The notes: generated from the sequence alone by a model not told the origin. A stretch of 6,065 nt of DNA from JAVBQU01 sp031548675 (GCA_031548675.1 JAVBQU010000217.1:1-6065), one strand, 5' to 3'. Counted from the first letter of the stretch, positions 1 to 5,156 are shown. Made by a program: numbers and translations.

Positions 1-74
1 GGACTGCTTTTTATTTTTAATTGTAGTTTTTTACTTTGATATTACATAGGCATTAAATTTAGTTGGTAATTTTG

Positions 75-82
75 CAAAGATA
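75..82 (-). promoter_or_regulatory. Possible Bacteroidota-type -7 promoter element, leftward
   Basis: On the minus strand this reads TATCTTTG, followed by CA. It fits the TAnnTTTG -7 consensus of Bacteroidota housekeeping promoters. It would direct transcription leftward out of the window. No clear TTG/TTTG -33 element is found at the expected distance of about 19-21 bases, which would lie in the adjacent hairpin. A + strand match, TAATTTTG at 67-74, overlaps it and is also without a good -33 partner. Confidence 0.3.
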
Positions 83-83
83 T

Positions 84-108
84 AAAAAAAGCTACAATTA
101 AGTAGCTT
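84..108 (-). terminator. Rho-independent terminator-like hairpin, minus strand
   Basis: Read on the minus strand: a perfect 7-bp stem AAGCTAC / GTAGCTT with a 6-base loop, followed at once by a run of T (complement of A84-A90). On the + strand the downstream T run is missing, so termination is expected only for leftward transcripts. No minus-strand gene is seen to its right, so it may shield the leftward promoter motif beside it, or it may be an AT-rich hairpin with another role. Confidence 0.5.
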
Positions 109-158
109 GAAAAAGTTAGTGTAAAATAATATATAGTTGCCATGAATAATACGGCAGC

Positions 159-255
159 CTGTAACAGGCAGTTTGGCGTCAGGCGGGGTTTGGTCGTAGC
201 TTGACAGTTCGTGCGGACATTGCCCGCCCGAACGCCAAGCTGCCGGACGTTGGGC
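159..255 (+). repeat. attC1, integron-type recombination site
   Basis: R'' CTGTAAC (159-165) and R' GTTGGGC (249-255) flank an imperfect inverted repeat. Left arm TTTGGCGTCAGGCGGG starts at 172; the right arm GCCCGCCCGAACGCCAAG lies just before CTGCCGGAC and R'. R' fits the integron consensus GTTRRRY exactly, with the expected crossover between G249 and T250. R'' does not fit RYYYAAC well. The site ends a cassette whose start is left of the window; that start should read GTTACAG. Confidence 0.8.
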
Positions 256-305
256 GTCAGCGGGGACAGCGTGGCGGAGATTGAAATGCAAAATGAATTA
301 ATTGT

Positions 306-312
306 AAGGAGG
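306..312 (+). promoter_or_regulatory. Strong Shine-Dalgarno sequence AAGGAGG
   Basis: AAGGAGG ends eight bases before the ATG at 321 and fixes that start. It is the only strong Shine-Dalgarno match before a gene in this window. The others have A-rich leaders, as is usual in Bacteroidota. Cassette 1 may therefore have a different source. Confidence 0.7.
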
Positions 313-320
313 ATTGAAAA

Positions 321-902
321 ATGTTTAAAATAGATGGTGAGAATTTTGGAATAGAACAGGCATATATAGATGCGCTTCTTGACGACTTGGAAGAGGAAAG
401 ACTGATAATCGGATTAGTCATTGAGGGGAAACGAGTGGACGATAAAACCTTACCGTTTATTGATTCAGAAACATTATTGAAAATAAAAAGGCATGAAATA
501 AAAAAATGGCAAGATATTGCCGATAGAATAATTGAATGGGAAAAGCCTTCCAAAAATAAAAATCGGCCGTATATCCAATTTCATAATGCAGGAAAGAGTA
601 TAACGACAGATTATTTGTATAGTACAAAAATAGAATTTAAGTCTGTTGGCGATAAAATGTTTGTACATATAAAAGGATTTTGTGACAGTAAATTTAATGG
701 TAAAGAGCGAAAAACGTTATCGTTAGAGATAGAAACGGAAATAGATTTTAAATGGATACAAATCGGACAGCACGAAAGTGAGGAAATCGCAAGAAATAGA
801 TTAAAACCGTTTTTAGATGAGGAGAATTTTAAATATCGTATCGCAAATCTCAAATTGAGTAATGGTAGTGTTGAAGTAGGACGATTTGATTTAGACAATT
901 GA
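321..902 (+). CDS. Cassette 1 protein, unrecognised, 193 aa
   Basis: I do not recognise the family. The protein is charged and soluble in appearance, with no signal peptide or membrane segment, so it is probably cytoplasmic. The N-terminal third (about residues 1-75) is acidic and probably helical (DDLEEERL near 21-28, then a Lys-rich stretch around 55-62). The rest alternates polar and hydrophobic residues, which suggests beta sheet, and ends in a short acidic tail (GRFDLDN). The ATG is set by AAGGAGG at the right distance. The TGA is 19 bases before the R'' of attC2, the usual compact arrangement of a cassette gene. No Bacteroidota promoter is obvious between attC1 and the ATG, so expression may depend on upstream transcription. 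An immunity or anti-phage role would be a guess from context only. Confidence 0.85.
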   Translation: MFKIDGENFGIEQAYIDALLDDLEEERLIIGLVIEGKRVDDKTLPFIDSETLLKIKRHEIKKWQDIADRIIEWEKPSKNKNRPYIQFHNAGKSITTDYLYSTKIEFKSVGDKMFVHIKGFCDSKFNGKERKTLSLEIETEIDFKWIQIGQHESEEIARNRLKPFLDEENFKYRIANLKLSNGSVEVGRFDLDN

Positions 903-921
903 TAATGAACGAATGCCTAAC

Positions 922-1019
922 GCCCAACAGGCAGTTTGGCGTTAGGCGGGGTTTAGTCGTAGCTTGAAGCTTCGTGCGGACTTCGCCCCGCCCGAACGCC
1001 AAGCCCTTGGACGTTAGCT
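922..1019 (+). repeat. attC2, integron-type recombination site (best formed)
   Basis: R'' GCCCAAC (922-928) and R' GTTAGCT (1013-1019), with GGAC before R'. The stem is very clear: TTGGCGTT (936-943) pairs with AACGCCAA (995-1002), and GGCGGGG (945-951) pairs with CCCCGCC (986-992). A944 faces CG 993-994, giving an asymmetric interruption like the extrahelical bases that mark the recombined strand of attC sites. The terminal loop holds the palindrome GAAGCTTC (966-973). R'' is the exact complement of the first bases of its own cassette (GTTGGGC at 249-255), not of its own R'. Confidence 0.85.
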
Positions 1020-1111
1020 GCCAGCTGCGGAACATGGTTGACAGTGAAGCCGTAAATTGAAAGTAAATATTTAGAAACTATCCGAAAGGACACAAAAAAA
1101 AATATTGACGT
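1013..1111 (+). promoter_or_regulatory. Conserved 5' leader of cassette 2, shared with cassette 4
   Basis: The 99 bases from R' to the ATG align almost without gaps to the 98-base leader of cassette 4 (2611-2708). Shared blocks in order: CTGCCAGC, GAAC, GGT, CAGTGAA, GAAA-TAAA, then TCCGAA-GGACA followed by an A-rich tract before the ATG. TCCGAAAGGA (1081-1090) can form a short stem with a GAAA loop. The proteins downstream are unrelated. It also contains TTGACA (about 1037-1042), but no convincing -10 partner. Role unknown: promoter, translation enhancer or RNA structure. Confidence 0.5.
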
Positions 1112-1735
1112 ATGAAATATACATTGAAAATAATCTTAGCACTTATGTTTATACATTTGAGTGGTTCGGTGTATGCACAAAAAATATACCCTGACAAGTC
1201 AGTCAAAATAGACAAAAAGATGGTGGAACAATATCGGAAAATGAAAGACGACATTGATTCTATGCCATTGAAGTGCGATACTGTTTTTATTAGACCATTT
1301 GATAAGGATAGTGTTTTTTACCGATTTAATGGAACTTATTTCGACGAAAAAGGACGGTTGAGAAAATATTCTCGGAAAGAAATAGTGCGTGATGGCTCTC
1401 ATGAATGTATTACAATGTATGCTTATTACAATGAAGAAGGCGACCTTATTTACCTCTTTATGGATACAGAGGATCATTGTAATAGTGGAATGGAATTTTA
1501 TTATATCCATAAAGGCCGCATTATAGATTTTGAAGGGAGTAAATATTGTGATTGTTGCGATGAAGAAATGACTAAAAAAGAAATCAATCGTATTCGCCCT
1601 TCAATAGGTAGCCCTCTGAAATTATCTATAAATTGGGAACTCTATCTTGTAAATTTTACTCATGCCAATACCTTTCTAAAAATAATGAAAAACAAAGAAT
1701 ATAGCCCAGGTGACGAATTTGGACTAATTGAATGA
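1112..1735 (+). CDS. Cassette 2: exported protein with YD-like motifs, 207 aa
   Basis: Residues 1-22 form a type I signal peptide: a Lys-containing start, a hydrophobic core (IILALMFIHL) and cleavage expected at VYA|QK, a form very common in Bacteroidota. The mature protein would be periplasmic or surface-exposed. Two beta-hairpin-like motifs follow, YFDEKGRL (76-83) and YNEEGDLI (106-113), of the kind found in YD/RHS-like repeat proteins. There is a tight cysteine cluster C146-D-C148-C149 with further cysteines at 55, 99 and 123, which could form disulfides or bind a metal. The cassette 7 protein has a nearly identical YFDENGRL motif, but the two differ elsewhere. The ATG follows the conserved leader. 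The TGA overlaps an in-frame ATG of the following reading frame (ATGA), which I do not take as the real start of cassette 3. Function unknown. Confidence 0.85.
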   Translation: MKYTLKIILALMFIHLSGSVYAQKIYPDKSVKIDKKMVEQYRKMKDDIDSMPLKCDTVFIRPFDKDSVFYRFNGTYFDEKGRLRKYSRKEIVRDGSHECITMYAYYNEEGDLIYLFMDTEDHCNSGMEFYYIHKGRIIDFEGSKYCDCCDEEMTKKEINRIRPSIGSPLKLSINWELYLVNFTHANTFLKIMKNKEYSPGDEFGLIE

Positions 1736-1742
1736 TGCCGGC

Positions 1743-1840
1743 AGCTAACAGGCAGTTTGGCGCAAGGCGGGCGACAGTGGGTAACTTGAAACTTTGTGCG
1801 TTGAAATCCCGCCCGAATGGCAAGCCGCTGGACGTTAGCG
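1743..1840 (+). repeat. attC3, integron-type recombination site
   Basis: R'' AGCTAAC (1743-1749) and R' GTTAGCG (1834-1840), again with GGAC before R'. The left arm holds TTTGGCG and GGCGGGCG; the right arm holds CCCGCCCG then AATGGCAAG. The GC core pairs well, but the outer stem is weaker than in attC1 and attC2, because GGCAAG replaces CGCCAAG. GCAGCTAAC (1741-1749) is the exact complement of the start of its own cassette, GTTAGCTGC at 1013-1021. The cassette 2 gene stops only seven bases before R''. Confidence 0.8.
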
Positions 1841-1881
1841 GCAAGGCTGACAGCGTAGTGGAAAATTTAATAACAGATGAC

Positions 1882-2595
1882 ATGACAGAAAAAGAAAATA
1901 TTTTATTGGTAACTTCAACTCGAATTGTAGAGACTTTGAAAGATTTCGAGTTCTCGTTGCAATCGAAAGGGAAAAGTATTGCTATGTATTCGGCTGACAA
2001 AGACATGAAATTGGAAATCATCTTCCAGGTAAATCGTCATAGTCAAGCACAGAATCTTGAAATATTCCCACATATTGACATCAGTTCTAAAATATTGAAA
2101 AAGTGGAGAGCGGAACAAGGGGTTCCTAACTCGACAGGCATATTCTTTCACACATTCTTGGCATATATCACCCCAAGAAAACCAAGATATGAATGGACTA
2201 TCTCGGGACTTTCTCAGGAAAATTCTGTAAAAGGAATCGCTGAGAGTATTGTAGACTATGCCATTCCATTATTCCAAATATTGACCGAAACAGAAAGTGC
2301 TGTAGATAAATTGTGCGAACATATTTGGGAAATCAGTAAAGGGATTGATTCAAAATTCAGTCATGTACTTCCGTTAGATTATGTGCTTTGCTTCGGTTCG
2401 AGAGAGAAAGCGGAAAAACTTATAGAAACTTGTATTCGGAAAAAAGTGTGTACTGAAAATTTTATTCATCAGCGTTTTGAAGAATTTGAAAAGCAAGGGG
2501 TAAAAACAGTAGAAGAAATATTAAAAATTCCGCAAAAAGGTTTTGGTCAAGAGTGGATAGGTATGGCATATTTGCAAAAATTGAAGATAAAATAA
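1882..2595 (+). CDS. Cassette 3 protein, unrecognised, 237 aa
   Basis: I chose the ATG at 1882, 42 bases after R' of attC3. The same frame stays open back to an ATG at 1732, but those 50 extra codons would be translated attC3, so the longer form is probably an artefact. The protein has no signal peptide or membrane segment and is probably cytoplasmic. Its N-terminal half (about 1-110) is a mixed alpha/beta region with FQVNRHSQAQ near 48-57, vaguely like DUF4304-type domains, which I would not rely on. The C-terminal half is mostly helical, ending with a stretch of lysines and aromatics (QEWIGMAYLQKLKIK). The stop codon directly abuts the remnant of attC4, whose 5' half is gone, so the end of the gene lies at a deletion junction and the original C-terminus could have differed. 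Function unknown. Confidence 0.8.
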   Translation: MTEKENILLVTSTRIVETLKDFEFSLQSKGKSIAMYSADKDMKLEIIFQVNRHSQAQNLEIFPHIDISSKILKKWRAEQGVPNSTGIFFHTFLAYITPRKPRYEWTISGLSQENSVKGIAESIVDYAIPLFQILTETESAVDKLCEHIWEISKGIDSKFSHVLPLDYVLCFGSREKAEKLIETCIRKKVCTENFIHQRFEEFEKQGVKTVEEILKIPQKGFGQEWIGMAYLQKLKIK

Positions 2596-2617
2596 GCCAA
2601 GCTGCCGGACGTTATCT
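2596..2617 (+). repeat. attC4 remnant, 5' half deleted
   Basis: Only the right arm remains: GCCAAGCTGCCGGACGTT, which matches the right arm of attC1 (235-251), followed by R' GTTATCT (2611-2617). R'' and the whole left arm are missing, and the stop codon of the cassette 3 gene lies directly against the remnant. Without its partner arm it cannot fold as a normal attC hairpin, so it is probably inactive. Confidence 0.75.
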
Positions 2618-2708
2618 GCCAGCCCGAGAACGTGGTGGCCAGTGAACCGAAAAATCGAAAATAAAACCAAATTAATAACCGTCCGAAGGGACAGAAAAAC
2701 AAAAAACA
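2611..2708 (+). promoter_or_regulatory. Conserved 5' leader of cassette 4, shared with cassette 2
   Basis: Counterpart of the cassette 2 leader at 1013-1111, with almost the same length and the same order of conserved blocks. GTCCGAAGGGAC (2681-2692) forms a perfect 4-bp stem with a GAAG loop, where cassette 2 has TCCGAAAGGA. It is followed by an A-rich run directly before the ATG. Conservation in front of two unrelated genes points to a shared signal, or to a shared ancestral cassette into which different genes were placed. Confidence 0.5.
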
Positions 2709-3308
2709 ATGAGCGCAAACAATGAATTTGATTACTATTTAATCGGACGCAGCGGCAATTTTTCATCGCCATTATTGATGAATGATGACGACTTTGATGA
2801 AAATGGAACGATGTTTCTGCGGGAGTTGAAAAAGGTTGATGTAAACACACCAATCCATTTGACATTTAATCCGCCTATTCCAGCAAAACCGGATATGACC
2901 GATTATTTGTGGTTGAGTGGAGGCAGAGCCGTATTTTCCAAGAAAATTTACGATGTTCTAAAGACAGTCGACATCAAAGATTTTCAACTTGTGCCGGCAG
3001 TAATCAAAAGTAATAAAGGAGAAGAATATTCCGACTATTGGATTGCGGGCATTTACAGGGATTTTGCTTTCTTGGACAAAGAAGAATCGGAATTTGACAG
3101 TATAACATCAAGCGGTCGTTGGAGTGGAATTGATAAAATGGTTATCAGTCAAGAGTTAATGTCTCAAGTTCCATTGGTAGAGCGTTTAATGTATGTTGGG
3201 AAAGAAAGTAGCGCTTATGTATATTATCATAAATCCATTGTTGACTTGATTATGTCCGTGAATCCGACAGGTGTGAAATTTATTCCTGTTGAAGAGTGGG
3301 AAAACTAA
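2709..3308 (+). CDS. Cassette 4: possible DUF1629/Imm11-like immunity protein, 199 aa
   Basis: The protein is acidic and soluble, without a signal peptide. Its layout resembles the DUF1629 (Imm11) family, which has been linked to immunity against polymorphic toxins. Features: a YYLIG start (9-13), a central D-x-L-x-L-S-G-G region (65-72) followed by FSKKIYDVL (76-84), then QLVPAVI (93-99), a Y-x-x-Y-W segment (107-111), LDKEESEFD (122-130) and a final PTGVKFIPVEEW. In such proteins the segment resembling 'S-K-K-(3)-L ... F-x-P' is followed by a 'D-x-x-x-S' motif, as here. The match is from memory, not a search. No toxin gene lies next to it, so it would be an orphan immunity gene. It has the conserved cassette 2/4 leader. 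It stops just before the attC5 remnant. Confidence 0.85.
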   Translation: MSANNEFDYYLIGRSGNFSSPLLMNDDDFDENGTMFLRELKKVDVNTPIHLTFNPPIPAKPDMTDYLWLSGGRAVFSKKIYDVLKTVDIKDFQLVPAVIKSNKGEEYSDYWIAGIYRDFAFLDKEESEFDSITSSGRWSGIDKMVISQELMSQVPLVERLMYVGKESSAYVYYHKSIVDLIMSVNPTGVKFIPVEEWEN

Positions 3309-3311
3309 ATA

Positions 3312-3329
3312 CAAGTGAGGACGTTGGCT
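3312..3329 (+). repeat. attC5 remnant, 5' half deleted
   Basis: CAAGTGAGGAC followed by R' GTTGGCT (3323-3329). The CAAG and GGACGTT elements of complete sites are recognisable, with a few bases lost between them. No R'' or left arm lies between the gene stop (3308) and this remnant. Like attC4 it is probably inactive as an attC, although the R' is intact. Confidence 0.6.
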
Positions 3330-3384
3330 GCAAGCGGCGAAAGCTCGGTGGACAAAGACAATGAAACAGTATAATTCTACAGAT

Positions 3385-3906
3385 ATGAAACCGAAAAGTA
3401 AATTGGGATTTTTTGCATTAATTGTCATGGTATTGACCATATCGACATCATCTAACGGACAAAAGATATTTAAAAACGACACCATTATGAACCTATTACC
3501 TGATAAAAAAACATTAACAACGCTTGAAATTAACAATAAACAGTATTATCTGAGTAATATCGGATTAATGCAAGAGAGCGAAAGTAATAAAAAGATTGGG
3601 AATGGAGATTATTTCATTTCATTTACAATTATAAGTGGAGATTATCCTAAAATGTATTCAAAAAGTCCATATTTTATGCATATAATTCCCGAAGAAAATC
3701 ATTTTAGATTTACATACATCACAGGGACAGTAGAATTTTATGAAAATGGTTCAACAATGACAGGACACGGACATTCTGTTTGTCCTTTGAGTGCAGATGA
3801 TTGGATGGTGGGAGGCACTTCTGAAGATAAAAACAGCTTATTTACAAAAGTATTTGAATACTATGTAAATAATGCTACAAAATTGAATGGAAATGATAAT
3901 AACTAA
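3385..3906 (+). CDS. Cassette 5: small exported protein, 173 aa
   Basis: I start at the ATG at 3385 because the protein then opens directly with a typical signal peptide: MKPKSK, a hydrophobic core (LGFFALIVMVLTI) and a likely cleavage near SSNG|QK, a Bacteroidota-like site. An in-frame ATG at 3361 would add eight residues and cannot be excluded; neither has a good Shine-Dalgarno sequence. The mature part (about 148 aa) appears beta-rich, with many aromatic residues (FYENG, YFMHIIPEENHFRFTY), one cysteine in HSVCPLS and an Asn-rich tail. It should act in the periplasm or at the cell surface. I do not recognise the family. The gene follows the attC5 remnant by about 55 bases and ends just before the collapsed attC6. 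Confidence 0.8.
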   Translation: MKPKSKLGFFALIVMVLTISTSSNGQKIFKNDTIMNLLPDKKTLTTLEINNKQYYLSNIGLMQESESNKKIGNGDYFISFTIISGDYPKMYSKSPYFMHIIPEENHFRFTYITGTVEFYENGSTMTGHGHSVCPLSADDWMVGGTSEDKNSLFTKVFEYYVNNATKLNGNDNN

Positions 3907-3916
3907 AAATGCCAGC

Positions 3917-3940
3917 AGCCAACATGGGTGGCTGTTGCAC
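3917..3940 (+). repeat. attC6, collapsed 24-base site
   Basis: R'' AGCCAAC (3917-3923) and R' GTTGCAC (3934-3940) are separated by only ten bases, so the usual stem is missing. A 6-bp hairpin remains: CAGCCA (3916-3921) with TGGCTG (3929-3934). The R'' region GCAGCCAAC (3915-3923) is the exact complement of the start of its own cassette, GTTGGCTGC (3323-3331). R' lacks the GGAC prefix found at most other sites. ACATGGGT resembles the start of the ACATGGGTTTAGC block in attC7 and attC8, so it may be an internal deletion of such a site. Confidence 0.6.
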
Positions 3941-4216
3941 AACTAAGAAAATGTCAAAATTTTCGTTGTTTTTGAAAATTGTAAAAATATAAATTACTGA
4001 TTCATAGCGTGTTTTATTTTGGGAAAATATAGAAATAGATGATAATTCTACAAAATATGAGTTGTGCAACAAGCACATGGGTTTAGCTTCACTGAACTCG
4101 CAAGCTCGGTTGGCGCAAGCGGGGGTGCAATCTCGCAGAAAGTTTGTGCGGAGCTTGGAACTTTTCCGCCCGTACAAACAGCAGTGAATCCCCCGCCAGC
4201 GTCAAGCCGCCGGACG
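3935..4216 (+). other. Cassette 6: gene-free cassette of 282 bases
   Basis: The unit runs from the crossover in attC6 to the crossover in attC7. Its first bases, GTTGCACAACT (3934-3944, including the leading G), are the exact inverse of AGTTGTGCAAC (4060-4070) at its own R'', an 11-base match, so it qualifies as a cassette in its own right. Only about 120 AT-rich bases lie between. The best + strand frame there is 13 codons (3951-3992), which is too short to call. It may carry a promoter, a small RNA or nothing, or it may be a cassette that lost its gene. Confidence 0.6.
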
Positions 4217-4222
4217 TTGGGC
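4064..4222 (+). repeat. attC7, long integron-type recombination site
   Basis: R'' GTGCAAC (4064-4070) and R' GTTGGGC (4216-4222), with CCGGAC before R'. The left arm TTGGCGCAAGCGGGGG (about 4110-4125) pairs at 13 of 16 positions with the right arm CCCCCGCCAGCGTCAAG. The site is longer than attC1-3 because of an added block after R'' that is shared with attC8, and a longer terminal loop. It closes cassette 6. Confidence 0.8.
4067..4115 (+). repeat. 49-base exact direct repeat, copy 1
   Basis: Identical to 5029-5077. It starts at the CAAC of R'' and runs through CAAGCACATGGGTTTAGC to GGTTGGCG, the start of the main stem. It includes AGCTT and AAGCT, which can pair into a small side hairpin. 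The two sites diverge right after it. Confidence 0.9.
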
Positions 4223-4273
4223 GCAAGCAGGCGATAGAGCTTTGAACTATGAAATGGGAAAAATAAAGAACAT

Positions 4274-5002
4274 ATGAACATAAAAATAAAGTACATATTG
4301 ACAATTTGTTTGTTATACTGTTCTATAATAAGTTGTAACTCGCAAAATATCAATCGAAAAACAATGGTTGAAAAGGAAAATCTTAAGGGAAAGGTAAAAT
4401 CTGTATATACCACAGAAGGTAATGAGTTTACTAAAGAGTATTTTGATGAAAACGGAAGATTAGTCAAAAAGGAAACAAAGTACAAACTATTTGACCAATA
4501 TCTTTACAATAATCAAGGTCGATTAATTTCATACAAAGTTCTTGTTTTGTCTTCTGGGTGGAAAGAGTCTTATGATTTAGTCTATGATAAACACGGATTT
4601 CTGACTGGTGATGGATATAATGAGTTTATCAATGATAGAAATGGTAATTGTATTGGAGAGATAAAAGGTTATGATAAGAATACTACAATTATGCGTAAAT
4701 ACAATATGAAAAACCAAATCATAGAAGAATGGTATAAACACAATGAACCTTATATTATCCACGTAACTACTGATGAAGGTGAATATGACAAAGTATTGCC
4801 AGATGAAGGAGAGCATACTTTTTTTGAGTACAATGAATTTGGAGATGTAATATTGCGGAAAAAACCAGATTTGATAGAAAGTATCACATACGAATATGAC
4901 GATAAAAATAATTGGATAAAATGCTACATTGTATATGATTCGAAAAATATAAATGAAGTAATAACTGGACTTAGTACTCGGATTATCGAATATTATGAAT
5001 AA
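4274..5002 (+). CDS. Cassette 7: lipoprotein with YD-like repeats, 242 aa
   Basis: Residues 1-21 form a lipoprotein signal peptide with lipobox I-I-S-C21, so Cys21 should be lipidated and the protein anchored in a membrane, possibly at the surface. The rest is built from at least seven short hairpin motifs of the type Y-[DN]-x-x-G-x-[LI]: YFDENGRL (56-63), YNNQGRL (78-84), YDKHGFL (104-110), INDRNGNCI (119-127), YNMKNQII (143-150), YNEFGDVI (186-193) and YDDKNNWI (208-215). Such repeats resemble YD/RHS-type beta repeats, although the protein is far too short to be an RHS shell with a toxin tip. Similar short repeat lipoproteins are common in Bacteroidota and mostly uncharacterised. The ATG at 4274 lies 52 bases after R' of attC7. 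The cassette 2 protein has the same YFDExGRL motif. Confidence 0.88.
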   Translation: MNIKIKYILTICLLYCSIISCNSQNINRKTMVEKENLKGKVKSVYTTEGNEFTKEYFDENGRLVKKETKYKLFDQYLYNNQGRLISYKVLVLSSGWKESYDLVYDKHGFLTGDGYNEFINDRNGNCIGEIKGYDKNTTIMRKYNMKNQIIEEWYKHNEPYIIHVTTDEGEYDKVLPDEGEHTFFEYNEFGDVILRKKPDLIESITYEYDDKNNWIKCYIVYDSKNINEVITGLSTRIIEYYE

Positions 5003-5025
5003 ATATGAGTACAGACAAAGCCAGC

Positions 5026-5156
5026 ACCCAACAAGCACATGGGTTTAGCTTCACTGAACTCGCAAGCTCGGTTGGCGTCAGGCGGGGGTTAGCCGTAGCT
5101 TGACGCATCGTGCGGACTTCGCCCCGCCCTAACCACCAAGCTGCCGGGCGTTGTGT
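5026..5156 (+). repeat. attC8, integron-type recombination site
   Basis: R'' ACCCAAC (5026-5032) fits RYYYAAC exactly; R' is GTTGTGT (5150-5156), preceded by GGGC where most sites have GGAC. The left half matches attC7 exactly over 49 bases. The loop and right half (CGTAGCTTGACGC, CGTGCGGACTTCGCCCCGCCC) match attC2 instead, so the site looks like a hybrid. The outer right arm reads CTAACCACCAAG where attC2 has CGAACGCCAAG, which weakens the stem. R'' complements GTTGGG at the start of its own cassette (4216). Confidence 0.8.
5029..5077 (+). repeat. 49-base exact direct repeat, copy 2
   Basis: Identical to 4067-4115 (see there). The two copies flank the cassette 7 gene and could recombine by homology, removing it. 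Confidence 0.9.

Larger units (their letters stand above)
1..158. other. Gene-free left edge (end of previous cassette or array border)
   Basis: I see no credible gene here. The stretch is very AT-rich and differs sharply from the GC-rich attC1 that follows. It holds a minus-strand terminator-like hairpin at 84-108 and a minus-strand promoter-like motif at 75-82. It opens with GGACTGC followed by a T-rich run, which could be the right half of a + strand terminator whose left half (GCAGTCC) lies outside the window. TTAATTGTAG at 17-26 is repeated inverted at 92-101. It could be the non-coding tail of a cassette to the left, or the border between the array and the chromosome or an attI/integrase region. 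The window cannot decide between these. Confidence 0.5.

Noticed and set aside
31..291. 86-codon minus-strand frame at the left edge
   Set aside because: It runs from inside cassette 1's leader through attC1 and the terminator-like hairpin; its composition changes abruptly at the attC edge.
1732..1881. Longer N-terminus for the cassette 3 protein from the ATG at 1732
   Set aside because: The added 50 codons are translated attC3 sequence; the ATG at 1882 fits the position of starts in the other cassettes.
3951..3992. 13-codon frame in the gene-free cassette (MSKFSLFLKIVKI)
   Set aside because: Too short to support as a gene from one sequence, and AT-rich DNA gives such frames by chance.
4048..4485. 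145-codon minus-strand frame across attC7 and the start of cassette 7
   Set aside because: It covers a recombination site and the start of a real gene, and its Cys/Pro/Ala-rich part is just the GC-rich attC stem translated.
4577..5038. 153-codon minus-strand frame with a hydrophobic, membrane-like translation
   Set aside because: It lies opposite the well-supported lipoprotein gene and starts in attC8. The hydrophobic look comes from reading AT-rich coding DNA in reverse.
159..5156. CRISPR array as the explanation for the repeats
   Set aside because: The repeats are about 100-160 bases, diverge from each other, and are spaced by whole genes.
159..5156. Insertion-sequence or MITE copies as the explanation for the repeats
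   Set aside because: There are no target-site duplications or transposase; all copies face one way, each follows a stop codon, and the ends covary with the unit they close.
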